Positions 47,597-55,851 of a stretch of 64,000 bases of DNA are shown here, one piece after another. The stretch covers positions 1 to 64,000 of the forward strand of contig JAEZGX010000033.1 in the NCBI GenBank assembly GCA_023416735.1, read 5' to 3'. The notes under the pieces are model-generated. The model saw only the letters and a list, made by a program, of their open reading frames with translations, was not told where the DNA came from and ran no database searches. Numbering within the stretch: position 1 is the stretch's first letter; the number at the start of each line of letters is the position of its first letter. Origin of the DNA: Verrucomicrobiota bacterium. GTDB taxonomy: Bacteria; Verrucomicrobiota; Verrucomicrobiia; Opitutales; Opitutaceae. The position numbers were made by a program, and so were the translations under genes.

Positions 47597-49420
47597 TTAC
47601 GTCCGTCCGTGCTTGTTTTTTAGATACGCCCTTACTTCCGCCAGGTGTTGCGTGTTAAAAACCTGCTCCCGCGTCAGCCAGCCTTTTCGCGCCACATTCA
47701 CGCCCGCCCGCACATAGGCCAGCTCGCCAGTCTCGTGCGCATCCGGATTGATCGACGCCAGCAGTCCCCGCTCCGCCGCCTTCCTCCAGTGTTTCCACTC
47801 CATGTCGAGCCGCCAGGGGCTCGCGTTGATTTCGATGATCACGCCATTCGCGATTGCCGCATCGATCACTTTTTTTGCGTCCACCTTGTAAGGCTCCCGC
47901 CGCAGCAAAATCCGCCCCGTCAAATGGCCGAGCATCGTCGTTCGCGGATGCTCGATCGCGCGAATGATCCGCGCCGTCATCGTCGCCTCATCCTGCGAGA
48001 ATGTGCTATGCACCGAAGCCACCACATAATCGAGCTTCGCCAGCAGCGCGTCATCATAGTCCAAACGCCCGTCCGGCAGGATATCGCACTCCGTCCCGCT
48101 GAACACGTGCGTCTTGAACTTCCCGCTCGCGTTCAACGCCTCGATTTCCGCGATCTGCTGCAGCAGCCGCTCTTCGGTCAACCCTCTCGCCTGCACGCTC
48201 GATTTCGAATGATCCGCGAGGCCGAAATACTCCCATCCCAACGCTTCCGCGGCCGCCACCATCTCCGTCAACGTATTCCGCCCGTCTGACGCCGTCGTGT
48301 GACAATGAAACGTCCCGCGCAAATCCGTCATCTCCACGAAGCGCGGCAATTCTCCTTTCTCCGCCGCTTCAATCTCTCCGACACCTTCGCGCAACTCCGG
48401 CGGCACAAATGCCAGGCCGAGCGCCTTGAACAACTCCGCCTCATCCGCCACCACCACCGACTCGTTATTCCCCGCCCGCTTCGGCCCCTTCCGCTTTTTT
48501 ACCGCCTCACCGACTTCCAACTCGGAACCCGCAACCCCGGACTCGGCACCGCCTTCGGCGACCGCCGAAAGCCCCCACTCGCTCAAACTCAGCCCGCGCG
48601 CCAGCGCCCGCTGCCGCATCTGCACATTGTGATCCTTGGATCCCGTGAAGTGATGCAGCGCAAAAACGAACTGCTCCTCCGGCACGATCCGCAGATCCGC
48701 CTGCAGCCCCGTCACGAATCGCACGCTCGCCTTCGTCTCGCCGCGCGCCGTCACCTCCTTCACGCCGCCTAAACTCACAAACCAATCCACCACCGGCTCC
48801 ACCTCCGTCGCCGCCACGATGAAATCGAGATCCCCCACCGTCTCCGCTCCGCGCCGCAAACTTCCCGCCGACTCCGCCCGTTTCACCTGCGGCAGCGCGC
48901 GCAATCCTTTCACGATCGTCTCCGACACCGGAAATACCTCCCACCACAAATGCCGCCGGCCATACGCCTCGCGATTCTTGATGCCCGCCAGAATCTTCTC
49001 CTGCGTCTTCGCCCCAAATCCCGCCAGCTCCGCCACGCGCCCCTCCTCGCACGCTTTCGTCAACGTCGCGATGTCCACCACGCCGAGTTTGTCGCACAGC
49101 ACCTTGATCTTCTTCGGCCCCAGCCCCGGCACCTGCAACAAGTCGACCATCCCGGGCGCAATCGACGCCTTCAGCTTCTCATAAAACTCGAGTTTTCCCG
49201 TGGTTTGCAGCTCCGCGATTTTCTGCCCCAGCGCATCGCCAATCCCTTTCACCGTCTTCAACTCGCCGTCCTTCACGAGCCGCTGCAGCTCCGCTTCCTC
49301 GAACGACTCCACCACCCGCGCTCCGGTCTGATACGCCCGCACCTTGAACGGATTCTCCGCCTTCAGCTCCAGCAACAGAGCGATCTCGTTCAACACATCC
49401 GCAATCTCGTGTTTCGTCAC
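47597..49420 (-). CDS. polX: DNA polymerase/3'-5' exonuclease PolX
   Basis: Family X repair polymerase of 607 residues with a C-terminal PHP exonuclease domain. The N-terminus (HEIADVLNEIALLLELKAEN) and helix-hairpin-helix motifs (LQVPGLGPKKIKVLCDKLG) bind DNA; the nucleotidyl-transferase acidic residues are in VGDLDFIVAATE. The PHP part begins at FHCHTTASDGRNTLTEMV and has YFGLADHSKS. Between the two domains, near residues 290-303, the short degenerate repeat seen elsewhere in the window is inserted in frame (GSELEVGE). Role is probably base-excision repair. Confidence 0.94.
   Translation of the reverse strand: MTKHEIADVLNEIALLLELKAENPFKVRAYQTGARVVESFEEAELQRLVKDGELKTVKGIGDALGQKIAELQTTGKLEFYEKLKASIAPGMVDLLQVPGLGPKKIKVLCDKLGVVDIATLTKACEEGRVAELAGFGAKTQEKILAGIKNREAYGRRHLWWEVFPVSETIVKGLRALPQVKRAESAGSLRRGAETVGDLDFIVAATEVEPVVDWFVSLGGVKEVTARGETKASVRFVTGLQADLRIVPEEQFVFALHHFTGSKDHNVQMRQRALARGLSLSEWGLSAVAEGGAESGVAGSELEVGEAVKKRKGPKRAGNNESVVVADEAELFKALGLAFVPPELREGVGEIEAAEKGELPRFVEMTDLRGTFHCHTTASDGRNTLTEMVAAAEALGWEYFGLADHSKSSVQARGLTEERLLQQIAEIEALNASGKFKTHVFSGTECDILPDGRLDYDDALLAKLDYVVASVHSTFSQDEATMTARIIRAIEHPRTTMLGHLTGRILLRREPYKVDAKKVIDAAIANGVIIEINASPWRLDMEWKHWRKAAERGLLASINPDAHETGELAYVRAGVNVARKGWLTREQVFNTQHLAEVRAYLKNKHGRT
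48512..48550. repeat. Short degenerate repeat in the polX interdomain linker
   Basis: ACTTCCAACTCGGAACC followed by CCGGACTCGGCACC resembles the ACTCGAAACTCC-type repeats at 16006 and 49431. It maps to the linker between the polymerase and PHP domains. Confidence 0.5.
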
Positions 49421-49430
49421 ACCCCGTGAT

Positions 49431-49466
49431 CTAAATCGAAATTCCCAAATCGAAACTCGAAAATCG
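49431..49466. repeat. Short degenerate repeat between polX and the thioesterase gene
   Basis: AATCGAAATTCCC, AATCGAAACTCG and AAAATCGC units in tandem fill most of the 50-base gap between the divergent polX and thioesterase genes, where both promoters would be expected. Confidence 0.5.
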
Positions 49467-49470
49467 CACC

Positions 49471-49881
49471 ATGCCGTTCAGCCACACCCGCACCGTCCGC
49501 TTCGCCGACACCGATGCCGCCGGCGTCGTCTTCTTCGCCAACTACCTCGCCATCTGCCACGAAGCCTACGAAGAGTCCCTCGCCGCCGCCGGTATCGAGC
49601 TCCAAACCTTCTTCACTAGCACCGGCGTCGTCATCCCCATTTCGAAGAGCGAAGCCGACTACCTCCGCCCGCTCCGGCCCGGTGACAAGCTCCGCATCAC
49701 CGTCGCCCCCACTTCGCTCTCCGAAAACTCCTTCGCGATCCGCTACGAGATCTTCAAGCAACAGGGCGCCACCGAAAAACTCGCCGCCCGCGTCCGCACC
49801 GAACACGTCGCCACCTCGCCCGCCAAACGCGAACGCGTCCCCCTACCGCCCGCCCTCGCCGCCTGGCTCGCCACTCCCTGA
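49471..49881 (+). CDS. Hotdog-fold acyl-CoA thioesterase, probably DHNA-CoA hydrolase
   Basis: A 136-residue 4-hydroxybenzoyl-CoA thioesterase-type protein. The active-site region is VRFADTDAAGVVFFANYLAI with the catalytic Asp, followed by HEAYEESLAAAG. Convergent with menE and menC, so the likely substrate is 1,4-dihydroxy-2-naphthoyl-CoA in menaquinone synthesis; that step is done by such proteins in other bacteria. Substrate is inferred from context only. Confidence 0.8.
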   Translation: MPFSHTRTVRFADTDAAGVVFFANYLAICHEAYEESLAAAGIELQTFFTSTGVVIPISKSEADYLRPLRPGDKLRITVAPTSLSENSFAIRYEIFKQQGATEKLAARVRTEHVATSPAKRERVPLPPALAAWLATP

Positions 49882-49907
49882 TCCTTCTTCGCGCCCCTCC
49901 GCGGACG

Positions 49908-51044
49908 CTATTGTTCGGCCGCCAAACGCCCGAGCTCCGCGCGATTCACCTTCCCCTGCGCATTCCGCGGCCAGGTCTCCACCGCCACAAACCGCTTCGG
50001 CCGCTTGAATCCCGCCAACTCCGCCAGCGCCGCGTCCACCGCCGCCCAATCCCGCGCGCGCTCGCTCTTCGGATAACACGCCACCACCGCCGCTCCCCAT
50101 TCCGCATCCGGCACGCCAACGACCGCCAAATCTTCAAACTGCCCACTCGCGCGCAACGCCGCCTCCACCTCCGAGGGATTTACCTTCTCCCCTCCCGTGA
50201 TGATCACCGCGTCGCGCCGTCCGCGCACGTGCAACCGCCCCCCCGCATCGATCTCACCCCAGTCGCTCGTTTCGAATCTCCGCTCCTCCCGCCGCTCCGG
50301 CCAGTATCCGCGAAACAACGACGCGCCCTCGATCGTGATCGCTCCGTCCTCGCCGCACGCGATCTTCGCCTGCGGCATCGCCGCTCCACTGCTGCGATCC
50401 CCCGCCAGAAATTCCTCCGGACGCTGTGCCGCCACCATCGCTGCCGTCTCCGTCATCCCATAACTCAAAGCCACCCGCACGCGCGCCTCGGCTGCAGTGT
50501 CCAGCACCTCTTTCCACGCCGCCGCACCGCCGACTAACACCACGCGAAACCGGCGCAGCCACTCCGCCGACTCCTTCACCGCCAGCAACCGCTGCAATTG
50601 CGTCGGCACGAGCGAAATCACCCACGGCTCGTCGTCATTCACCTTCGGCCGCTCCCCGCCTTCCAACCGCTTCCAATCCCACGCCACATGCGTTCCGCCC
50701 GACACCGCGCACCGCACCCGCGCCATCAATCCGCTCACATGAAACGGCGGCAACACATCCACCGCATTCACTTTCCGAATACCGAGATGCTCCACAAAGC
50801 CCCGGGCCGCCGCGCCGAGGGTTTGCTCGTCATGTCGTGCAAATTTGATCGCGCCACTCGTTCCACCCGTCGGCACACACACCCATCCTTCACTCGCTCC
50901 ATCGTCCGCGCGCAGCTCCTGCAGCGCCCGCACCTGCTCCCGCTCCGCCGCGGCCCAGCGTGGATCGCAGAGAAAAAAGACACCTTCACGTTCCTCCGCG
51001 ACACCCGTCGCGCGCAGCAACCGCATCAACTCAGCGCGTTCCAT
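49908..51044 (-). CDS. menE: O-succinylbenzoate-CoA ligase (short form)
   Basis: Acyl-adenylate-forming enzyme of menaquinone synthesis, 378 residues. Motifs: VPTGGTSGAIKFARH (P-loop), LPPFHVSGLMARV, LSYGMTETAAMVAAQ, VIITGGEKVNPSEVE and the C-terminal Lys in NAQGKVNRAELG. It is short compared with ~450-residue MenE because the N-terminal part is reduced. Two starts are possible, 51044 and the ATG at 51026 that overlaps the menC stop as TGATG. Follows menC directly. Confidence 0.9.
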   Translation of the reverse strand: MERAELMRLLRATGVAEEREGVFFLCDPRWAAAEREQVRALQELRADDGASEGWVCVPTGGTSGAIKFARHDEQTLGAAARGFVEHLGIRKVNAVDVLPPFHVSGLMARVRCAVSGGTHVAWDWKRLEGGERPKVNDDEPWVISLVPTQLQRLLAVKESAEWLRRFRVVLVGGAAAWKEVLDTAAEARVRVALSYGMTETAAMVAAQRPEEFLAGDRSSGAAMPQAKIACGEDGAITIEGASLFRGYWPERREERRFETSDWGEIDAGGRLHVRGRRDAVIITGGEKVNPSEVEAALRASGQFEDLAVVGVPDAEWGAAVVACYPKSERARDWAAVDAALAELAGFKRPKRFVAVETWPRNAQGKVNRAELGRLAAEQ

Positions 51045-52063
51045 AACGCCTCCACGTCGATCCGTTCCACATCCTCGCGCCGCACGAAAGGCGCTGCTGC
51101 CGGCCCGTCGAATCGCGCATCCGCAAACAACGGCCACACACCAAAGCCCACCGCCCGCCGCTCGCCTTTCCACGCGAACGCATGCCGCAGCGCCGCTCTC
51201 GCGCCCATCCCCGTTTCCAAGGCCGACGAAAACACGACCTTCGCCTGCGCTTTCTCCAACCGCGCCAACGCCCCGCGCACATCCCCGATCAAACCAGGCT
51301 TCACCACATACACCCCACGCCATCCCGCACCGACCCATCTCTCGACATCCCCATCGCCGACCAGCGATTCGTCCAACGCGATCCCCACCGGATAATCCTC
51401 CGCCAACCCGCGCAACACATCCTCCGCGCCGCGCGCCTCCCGCGCAATCGGCTGCTCCACAAACTCCACGGGCCGTTCCACGCAGCGCTCCAACCACTTC
51501 TCCGCCCGCCGCCGATCCCACGCCCCGTTCGCGTCCAATCGCAGCTTCGCCCCTTCCGGAAGCTTCGCACACACGTCGTCGAGCAAGGCCAACTCATCCG
51601 CCACATCACCCACGCCCACCTTCCATTTAAACACCCGAAAACCCGCCTCCGTCTTCGGCCCGATCGCCTCCAACACCGCGCGACCCGCCGGTAACAACGC
51701 CGCCACCGACAGATACGCGACGCGCTCATCCCGCTCGATCACGTTCTCATGCGATTCACCGCGCTTGCCGATCATCGCCAACGCCTCCTCCACGGCATTC
51801 CGCGCGCATCCGAACCTAACCGGTATCTCCCGCAACACCTCATCCTCCACGCCTTCACCCATCGTTTTCCACCACGCTTCGACCTCCTCCGCCGTCTCTG
51901 TCCCGAACCACGGCAGGGTTGCCGCCTCCCCAAATCCAACCCGACCCACCTCATCTTCGATCCTCAACCACACCCCCTCGCGGTCCATCATCACCCCATG
52001 CGCCGTCCGCACCGCCCCGCGCAACGGCAACCGATACCTCTTGATTTCCAAACGCAGCCTCAC
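51026..52063 (-). CDS. menC: O-succinylbenzoate synthase
   Basis: Enolase-superfamily enzyme that dehydrates SHCHC to o-succinylbenzoate. The protein of about 345 residues has the catalytic Lys in FKWKVGVGD, metal ligands in RLDANGAW, FVEQPIA and LDESLVGD, and the second Lys in VVKPGLIGD. A GTG at 52063 is the best start (VRLRLEIKRYRLPLRGAV); the frame stays open further but the upstream part looks non-coding. First gene of menC-menE; two AT-rich repeats lie upstream. Confidence 0.88.
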   Translation of the reverse strand: MRLRLEIKRYRLPLRGAVRTAHGVMMDREGVWLRIEDEVGRVGFGEAATLPWFGTETAEEVEAWWKTMGEGVEDEVLREIPVRFGCARNAVEEALAMIGKRGESHENVIERDERVAYLSVAALLPAGRAVLEAIGPKTEAGFRVFKWKVGVGDVADELALLDDVCAKLPEGAKLRLDANGAWDRRRAEKWLERCVERPVEFVEQPIAREARGAEDVLRGLAEDYPVGIALDESLVGDGDVERWVGAGWRGVYVVKPGLIGDVRGALARLEKAQAKVVFSSALETGMGARAALRHAFAWKGERRAVGFGVWPLFADARFDGPAAAPFVRREDVERIDVEALWNALS

Positions 52064-52146
52064 CCCACCACCCAATCCCGCCCGTCCCGCAAAGAAAAGC
52101 CGCAATCCATCCCTGCCTCCGCCGCCACTCCCAACCAAGCCATTTA

Positions 52147-52163
52147 GTAATACATTATATTAC
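52147..52163. promoter_or_regulatory. AT-rich 17-bp palindromic repeat, copy 1, upstream of menC
   Basis: GTAATACATTATATTAC has inverted GTAAT/ATTAC arms and stands out in GC-rich DNA. It matches copy 2 at 15 of 17 positions, 44 bases away. It looks like a repressor or activator site in the promoter of the menC-menE operon. Confidence 0.6.
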
Positions 52164-52190
52164 ATCTCTCCGCCTCCCTCTCGATCCCTT

Positions 52191-52207
52191 GTAATACATT
52201 ACGTTAC
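52191..52207. promoter_or_regulatory. AT-rich 17-bp palindromic repeat, copy 2, upstream of menC
   Basis: GTAATACATTACGTTAC is the partner of copy 1. The start-to-start distance of 44 bases is near four helical turns, so a dimer of dimers or looping regulator could hold both. Confidence 0.6.
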
Positions 52208-52294
52208 TTTCCTCCTAGCGCAAATCCTCGGCCGCAACCACGCCCAGCTTCCCCACCCCACCTTCGCGTCCCGATCCTGCGCCCCCCGCTTTTC

Positions 52295-53221
52295 TCAAAA
52301 CCCGTCTGAATTATTCGTCTTCAACGCATCCAAAAACTCCACCGGCGCGAAATCGTCCGTCAGCACGTCCGCTCGATCCACCACCCCCTGCGGCACCTCC
52401 GCGCGCTCCCGCCGAATCCGTTCCATGTCCACCAGCCCGCGCATTTTCTTCGTCAGCTCGTCCGCCGACGCCCATGTCGATTCATCCGCAATCGACGGCG
52501 TGCGATACTTCACCGCCACGGCGATCACGTTCCCGCGCCCCGGCGTCTCGAACAGCAGCATCTGCGGAAACACTTTCTGGATGGTCTTCAAATCCGAGTA
52601 ATACAGCTGACTCGTCGCATGTAGGTTCGTCACGAATACACCGCGCTCCCCCATCCGCGCCGCGCACTCGCGATAAAACTCCTCCGTCTTCAGATGCGGC
52701 GGCACGAACCCTCCGCGAAACGCATCGAGAATGATCCAGTCCCACTTGTCCCGATTCCGTTTCACAAACATCCGCCCATCCATCAACGCCACCGGCGTCT
52801 TCTCCGTTGGCTTGAAGCCCATGTGTGTCTGACACAACTCGAACACCTTCGGATCCAGCTCCACCGTCTGCAACAGCGCCTCCGGAAACACCTCCGCAAA
52901 CGGCCGGTGAAACCCCGCGCCGCCCAGCCCAATCATCAACACCCGTTTCGGCTCGGGCTGCAGAAAAAGCCCCGCATACAGGGTCCGCGTATACGGCACC
53001 ACCAGTCGCAACGGATTCGACAAATCCACCGCCGACTCCAGCGCCTCATTCCCTCGCGCCCGCGCCCTCAGCTCCACAATGTCCGCGCGCCGCTCGATCG
53101 TGAGGCTGTTATAAATCGTGTCGTAGCGCTCGACGTAATTGCCTGCCGGCGCCTGCCCCGCGCCCGCGCTTGCTCCGACCCACCCCAGCGCCACCGCCAA
53201 AATTGCCAGTATCCGTTTCAT
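52295..53221 (-). CDS. Spermidine synthase-like methyltransferase-fold protein
   Basis: A 308-residue protein with an N-terminal signal or anchor (RILAILAVALGWVGASAG) and an aminopropyltransferase/SAM-like Rossmann domain: VLMIGLGGAGFHRPFAEVFP, LQTVELDPKVFELC, VALMDGRMFVK and DWIILDAFRGG. The SpeE catalytic Asp-Ser motif is replaced by LDAFRGG, so polyamine synthesis is uncertain. It overlaps the upstream membrane protein by 4 bases (ATGA); together they resemble a split version of the fused MFS/spermidine-synthase proteins. Confidence 0.8.
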   Translation of the reverse strand: MKRILAILAVALGWVGASAGAGQAPAGNYVERYDTIYNSLTIERRADIVELRARARGNEALESAVDLSNPLRLVVPYTRTLYAGLFLQPEPKRVLMIGLGGAGFHRPFAEVFPEALLQTVELDPKVFELCQTHMGFKPTEKTPVALMDGRMFVKRNRDKWDWIILDAFRGGFVPPHLKTEEFYRECAARMGERGVFVTNLHATSQLYYSDLKTIQKVFPQMLLFETPGRGNVIAVAVKYRTPSIADESTWASADELTKKMRGLVDMERIRRERAEVPQGVVDRADVLTDDFAPVEFLDALKTNNSDGF

Positions 53222-53865
53222 GATTCCTCCGCCCGACGCAGCAGGCGCACCAGAGTTGCCAAACTCACCACCGCCATGCCCAGCCAAATAAACAGCAGCG
53301 TCGACACCCGAAAATTCGGAATAAACACAAACGCCGTCAGCATCACTCCCGCGATATTCCCGAGCGTGCTCACGCCATAAACCAGCCCCGACGCTTTTCC
53401 CGGCGCCGTCCCCCGCGCCGCCAAATACTGCACGCCTTGCGGACCAAAGGCCGACAGCGCCGTCACCGGCAAAAAGAACAGCCCCAAACACGACACCAAC
53501 AGCGCCACGCTCATGTCTTCAAACGCCATCTCGATTCCTCCCAACATCCGCCGCCCGAAAAACGCCGTCACCCCCAGCGATACCACCGCCAACACCGCCA
53601 TGATCACCCGCCACGTCCGCCGCCGGCCGACGGCCGCGTTGCTGATGCTTCCGCCCACCATCGATCCCACGCTAAACGCCGCCAGAAAGGTCGAGATCAA
53701 CCAAGCCCACACGATGATCGACGAACCGAAATGCGGATTCAGCAACCGCGACGCCAACAGCTGAAATCCCATGCTCAGAATCCCGAGCGTCACGACGGTC
53801 ACATAGAAAACAAAAAGCGCCACGCCCGCCCACCGTGCGCACTCCTCCTGCCCTGTCACCTCCAA
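53218..53865 (-). CDS. Membrane half of a spermidine-synthase-type fused transporter
   Basis: An integral membrane protein of about 215 residues with six hydrophobic helices (VALFVFYVTVVTLGILSMGF, IIVWAWLISTFLAAFSVGSM, WRVIMAVLAVVSLGVTAFFG and so on) and the conserved ASRLLNPHFGSSIIVW segment typical of the N-terminal half of MFS/spermidine-synthase fusions. Start is uncertain: TTG 53865 or GTG 53859 follow a palindromic repeat; an ATG at 53922 would place that repeat in the coding sequence. It overlaps the synthase-like gene by 4 bases. Confidence 0.75.
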   Translation of the reverse strand: MEVTGQEECARWAGVALFVFYVTVVTLGILSMGFQLLASRLLNPHFGSSIIVWAWLISTFLAAFSVGSMVGGSISNAAVGRRRTWRVIMAVLAVVSLGVTAFFGRRMLGGIEMAFEDMSVALLVSCLGLFFLPVTALSAFGPQGVQYLAARGTAPGKASGLVYGVSTLGNIAGVMLTAFVFIPNFRVSTLLFIWLGMAVVSLATLVRLLRRAEES

Positions 53866-53884
53866 TCTCCATGTTGTATCGTAG

Positions 53885-53906
53885 GGCGGGGTCTCCCGAC
53901 CTCGCC
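53885..53906. repeat. 9-bp hairpin, possible palindromic repeat element
   Basis: GGCGGGGTC and GACCTCGCC pair (one G-T) around a TCCC loop. It lies in the short region between the divergent membrane protein and DGQHR genes. I see no second copy in the window. Confidence 0.4.
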
Positions 53907-54030
53907 GCTCTGAACCCCGCACCCCACTTGTCCCGCGCCCGCTTCCTGCTCACACTCCAGCCCTAGCCGCGCAACGTCGCGCCACACCTCCACCACCTTC
54001 CCCGCTACCGCAAAATCGCTCCGCACCACC

Positions 54031-55167
54031 ATGACCATGATCGCCACCCAAATCCGCCAGAAAGACGCCGCCTTCTACTTCGCCTCCTACTCACCCGAAA
54101 AACTGCTCGAGCAGGTCCGTTTCATCTCCCGTTTCTACGATGAAGAGGGCGGCAGCATCCGCGCCGAGGAAGTCCCCGCCAACGACGATGTCGCTCAATT
54201 CATCTCCCGCGTCGAACGCAGCGACTCCGCCTTTCAGCGCGAACTCTCCAAAGCCAAGGTCGCCGCCATCCGCAATTTCTACGAAACCGCCATTTCCCAG
54301 CCGCCCATCCCCGGCACGGTCCTGCTCTTCACCCCACAGAAGCTCGATTTCGAGCCTTGGTCCGACGGCAGCGGTGTCGGACGCCTCCAACAGCCCGCCG
54401 AGAAATTCCTCATCATCGACGGCCAGCACCGCCTCGCCGCCCTTCAATTTTACCTCCGCACCCATCCCGAAGAGGCGAAAAACATCCAGGTCCCGTGCGT
54501 CATCTTCGACGGCCGCAGCGAAGACTTCGCCACCGAGATGTTCGTCATCATCAACTCCACCCCGACGCGCATCAACAAGAGCCACCTCATCGATCTCTAC
54601 GAACGCGTCTCCTGGGCCGAACCCGATCGCCGCTTCGCCGCCCACATCACCGAGATGCTCTACCGCGAAAGCGACAGCCCGCTCCGCTACCGCATCAACC
54701 GTCTCGGCGGCCGCTCCAAGCAGGAGAAATGGATCCTCCAGGCCGAGCTCTACAACGAGGTCCACCGCTGGGTGAAATCCGCCTGGAAAAAGATCGAGTC
54801 CGAGGGCACCGACAAACGCAATGCCACCCGCTACTACGAAACCGCCCGCGACTTCCTCAAAGCCGCCTCCGCCGCCTGGGGCGAAGCGTGGGGAAATTCT
54901 GGATACCAGGTCACGAAGCCCGTCGTGTTGAAGGCCATGATCCGGGTCTGCGCCGATCTCACTGCTGTCGATGCCGATCCCGCCGAGGACCGCGTCAACC
55001 GCTGGACCGCCAAACTCGCCCCGTGGACCGAACAGTCCCGCGAATTCCGCAACGACGGCTTTTACGAGCGTTTCCCCGCCAAAGGCCAGGTCGAGCGCGT
55101 CACGCGCATTCACCGCGAACTTTCACGCCTCGCCGACATCCCTCTCCGTCCCAAGTCCCGCGATTAA
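54031..55167 (+). CDS. DGQHR-domain protein (DndB-like)
   Basis: A 378-residue protein with the signature FLIIDGQHRLAALQFYLR (DGQHR at 130-134) and the companion segments PCVIFDGRSED, MFVIINSTPTRINKSHLIDL. The DGQHR family includes DndB, the regulator of DNA phosphorothioation genes, and many orphans in defence islands. Here no dndCDE, restriction or other defence genes are adjacent. Function unknown; DNA-related regulation is inferred from the family only. Start at 54031 has an alternative two codons downstream (second Met). Confidence 0.85.
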   Translation: MTMIATQIRQKDAAFYFASYSPEKLLEQVRFISRFYDEEGGSIRAEEVPANDDVAQFISRVERSDSAFQRELSKAKVAAIRNFYETAISQPPIPGTVLLFTPQKLDFEPWSDGSGVGRLQQPAEKFLIIDGQHRLAALQFYLRTHPEEAKNIQVPCVIFDGRSEDFATEMFVIINSTPTRINKSHLIDLYERVSWAEPDRRFAAHITEMLYRESDSPLRYRINRLGGRSKQEKWILQAELYNEVHRWVKSAWKKIESEGTDKRNATRYYETARDFLKAASAAWGEAWGNSGYQVTKPVVLKAMIRVCADLTAVDADPAEDRVNRWTAKLAPWTEQSREFRNDGFYERFPAKGQVERVTRIHRELSRLADIPLRPKSRD

Positions 55168-55202
55168 CCAAACACGTCCCGCCGACGTTTCACGCCCACA
55201 TT

Positions 55203-55757
55203 TTATCCGACTCCCGTCGGCCCTTTGCCACTGGGCCCCGGCAGTTCCGCTTGCGACACACCTTCTGGATCCCCCCTCTGTTTTCCGTCGCTCCGCCCCC
55301 GCGCGCGTCGCTCCATCCACAGCAACGAGTGCAGCACGACGAACAGCAGCACCGTCGCTCCCACCGCCAACCGGTAGCGTCCGAGCCCTACGCACATCCC
55401 CACCGCTGAGGTCGTCCACAATGACGCCGCCGTCGTCAGCCCTTCCACCGTGCGGCCATGCCGCGTGAAGAATATCGTTCCCGCTCCGAGGAAACTCACA
55501 CCCGCCACCACCGCCTCGAGCACGCGCGTAGGATCGAATCGCTGCAAATCACCATACGACTGAAACTCGATCACCAGCAATTCCCCGATCCCCACAAACA
55601 ACGCCGCCCCCGCTCCTACCAGCATGTGCGTGCGCAATCCCGCCGGTTTCCCCGCCGCTTCCCGCTCCCAGCCCAATACCCCGCTCAACACGAGCGCCGC
55701 CGCCAGCCGAATCAGAATCTCCCATTCGACGTGCACCCTTCGTTGGATCCACACCAT
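55203..55757 (-). CDS. MgtC/SapB-family inner-membrane protein
   Basis: A 184-residue protein with about four membrane helices. The MgtC signature is present: LVLSGVLGWEREAAGKPAGLR, THMLVGAGAALFVGIG, VVAGVSFLGAGTIFFTRHG, VEGLTTAASLWTTSAVGM. The C-terminal 40 residues are hydrophilic and poorly conserved; the ACT-like domain of longer MgtC proteins is missing. Family members affect Mg2+ homeostasis and ATP synthase. Convergent with the DGQHR gene. Confidence 0.9.
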   Translation of the reverse strand: MVWIQRRVHVEWEILIRLAAALVLSGVLGWEREAAGKPAGLRTHMLVGAGAALFVGIGELLVIEFQSYGDLQRFDPTRVLEAVVAGVSFLGAGTIFFTRHGRTVEGLTTAASLWTTSAVGMCVGLGRYRLAVGATVLLFVVLHSLLWMERRARGRSDGKQRGDPEGVSQAELPGPSGKGPTGVG

Positions 55758-55851
55758 GCCCGCCGGTTCCCCTCGCGTGGCAACGGCTTCGAGGCGGCTC
55801 GAGTCGCGCTAACCCACGAACAATTCCCGCTCGAGCGCATCCATTCTTCGG

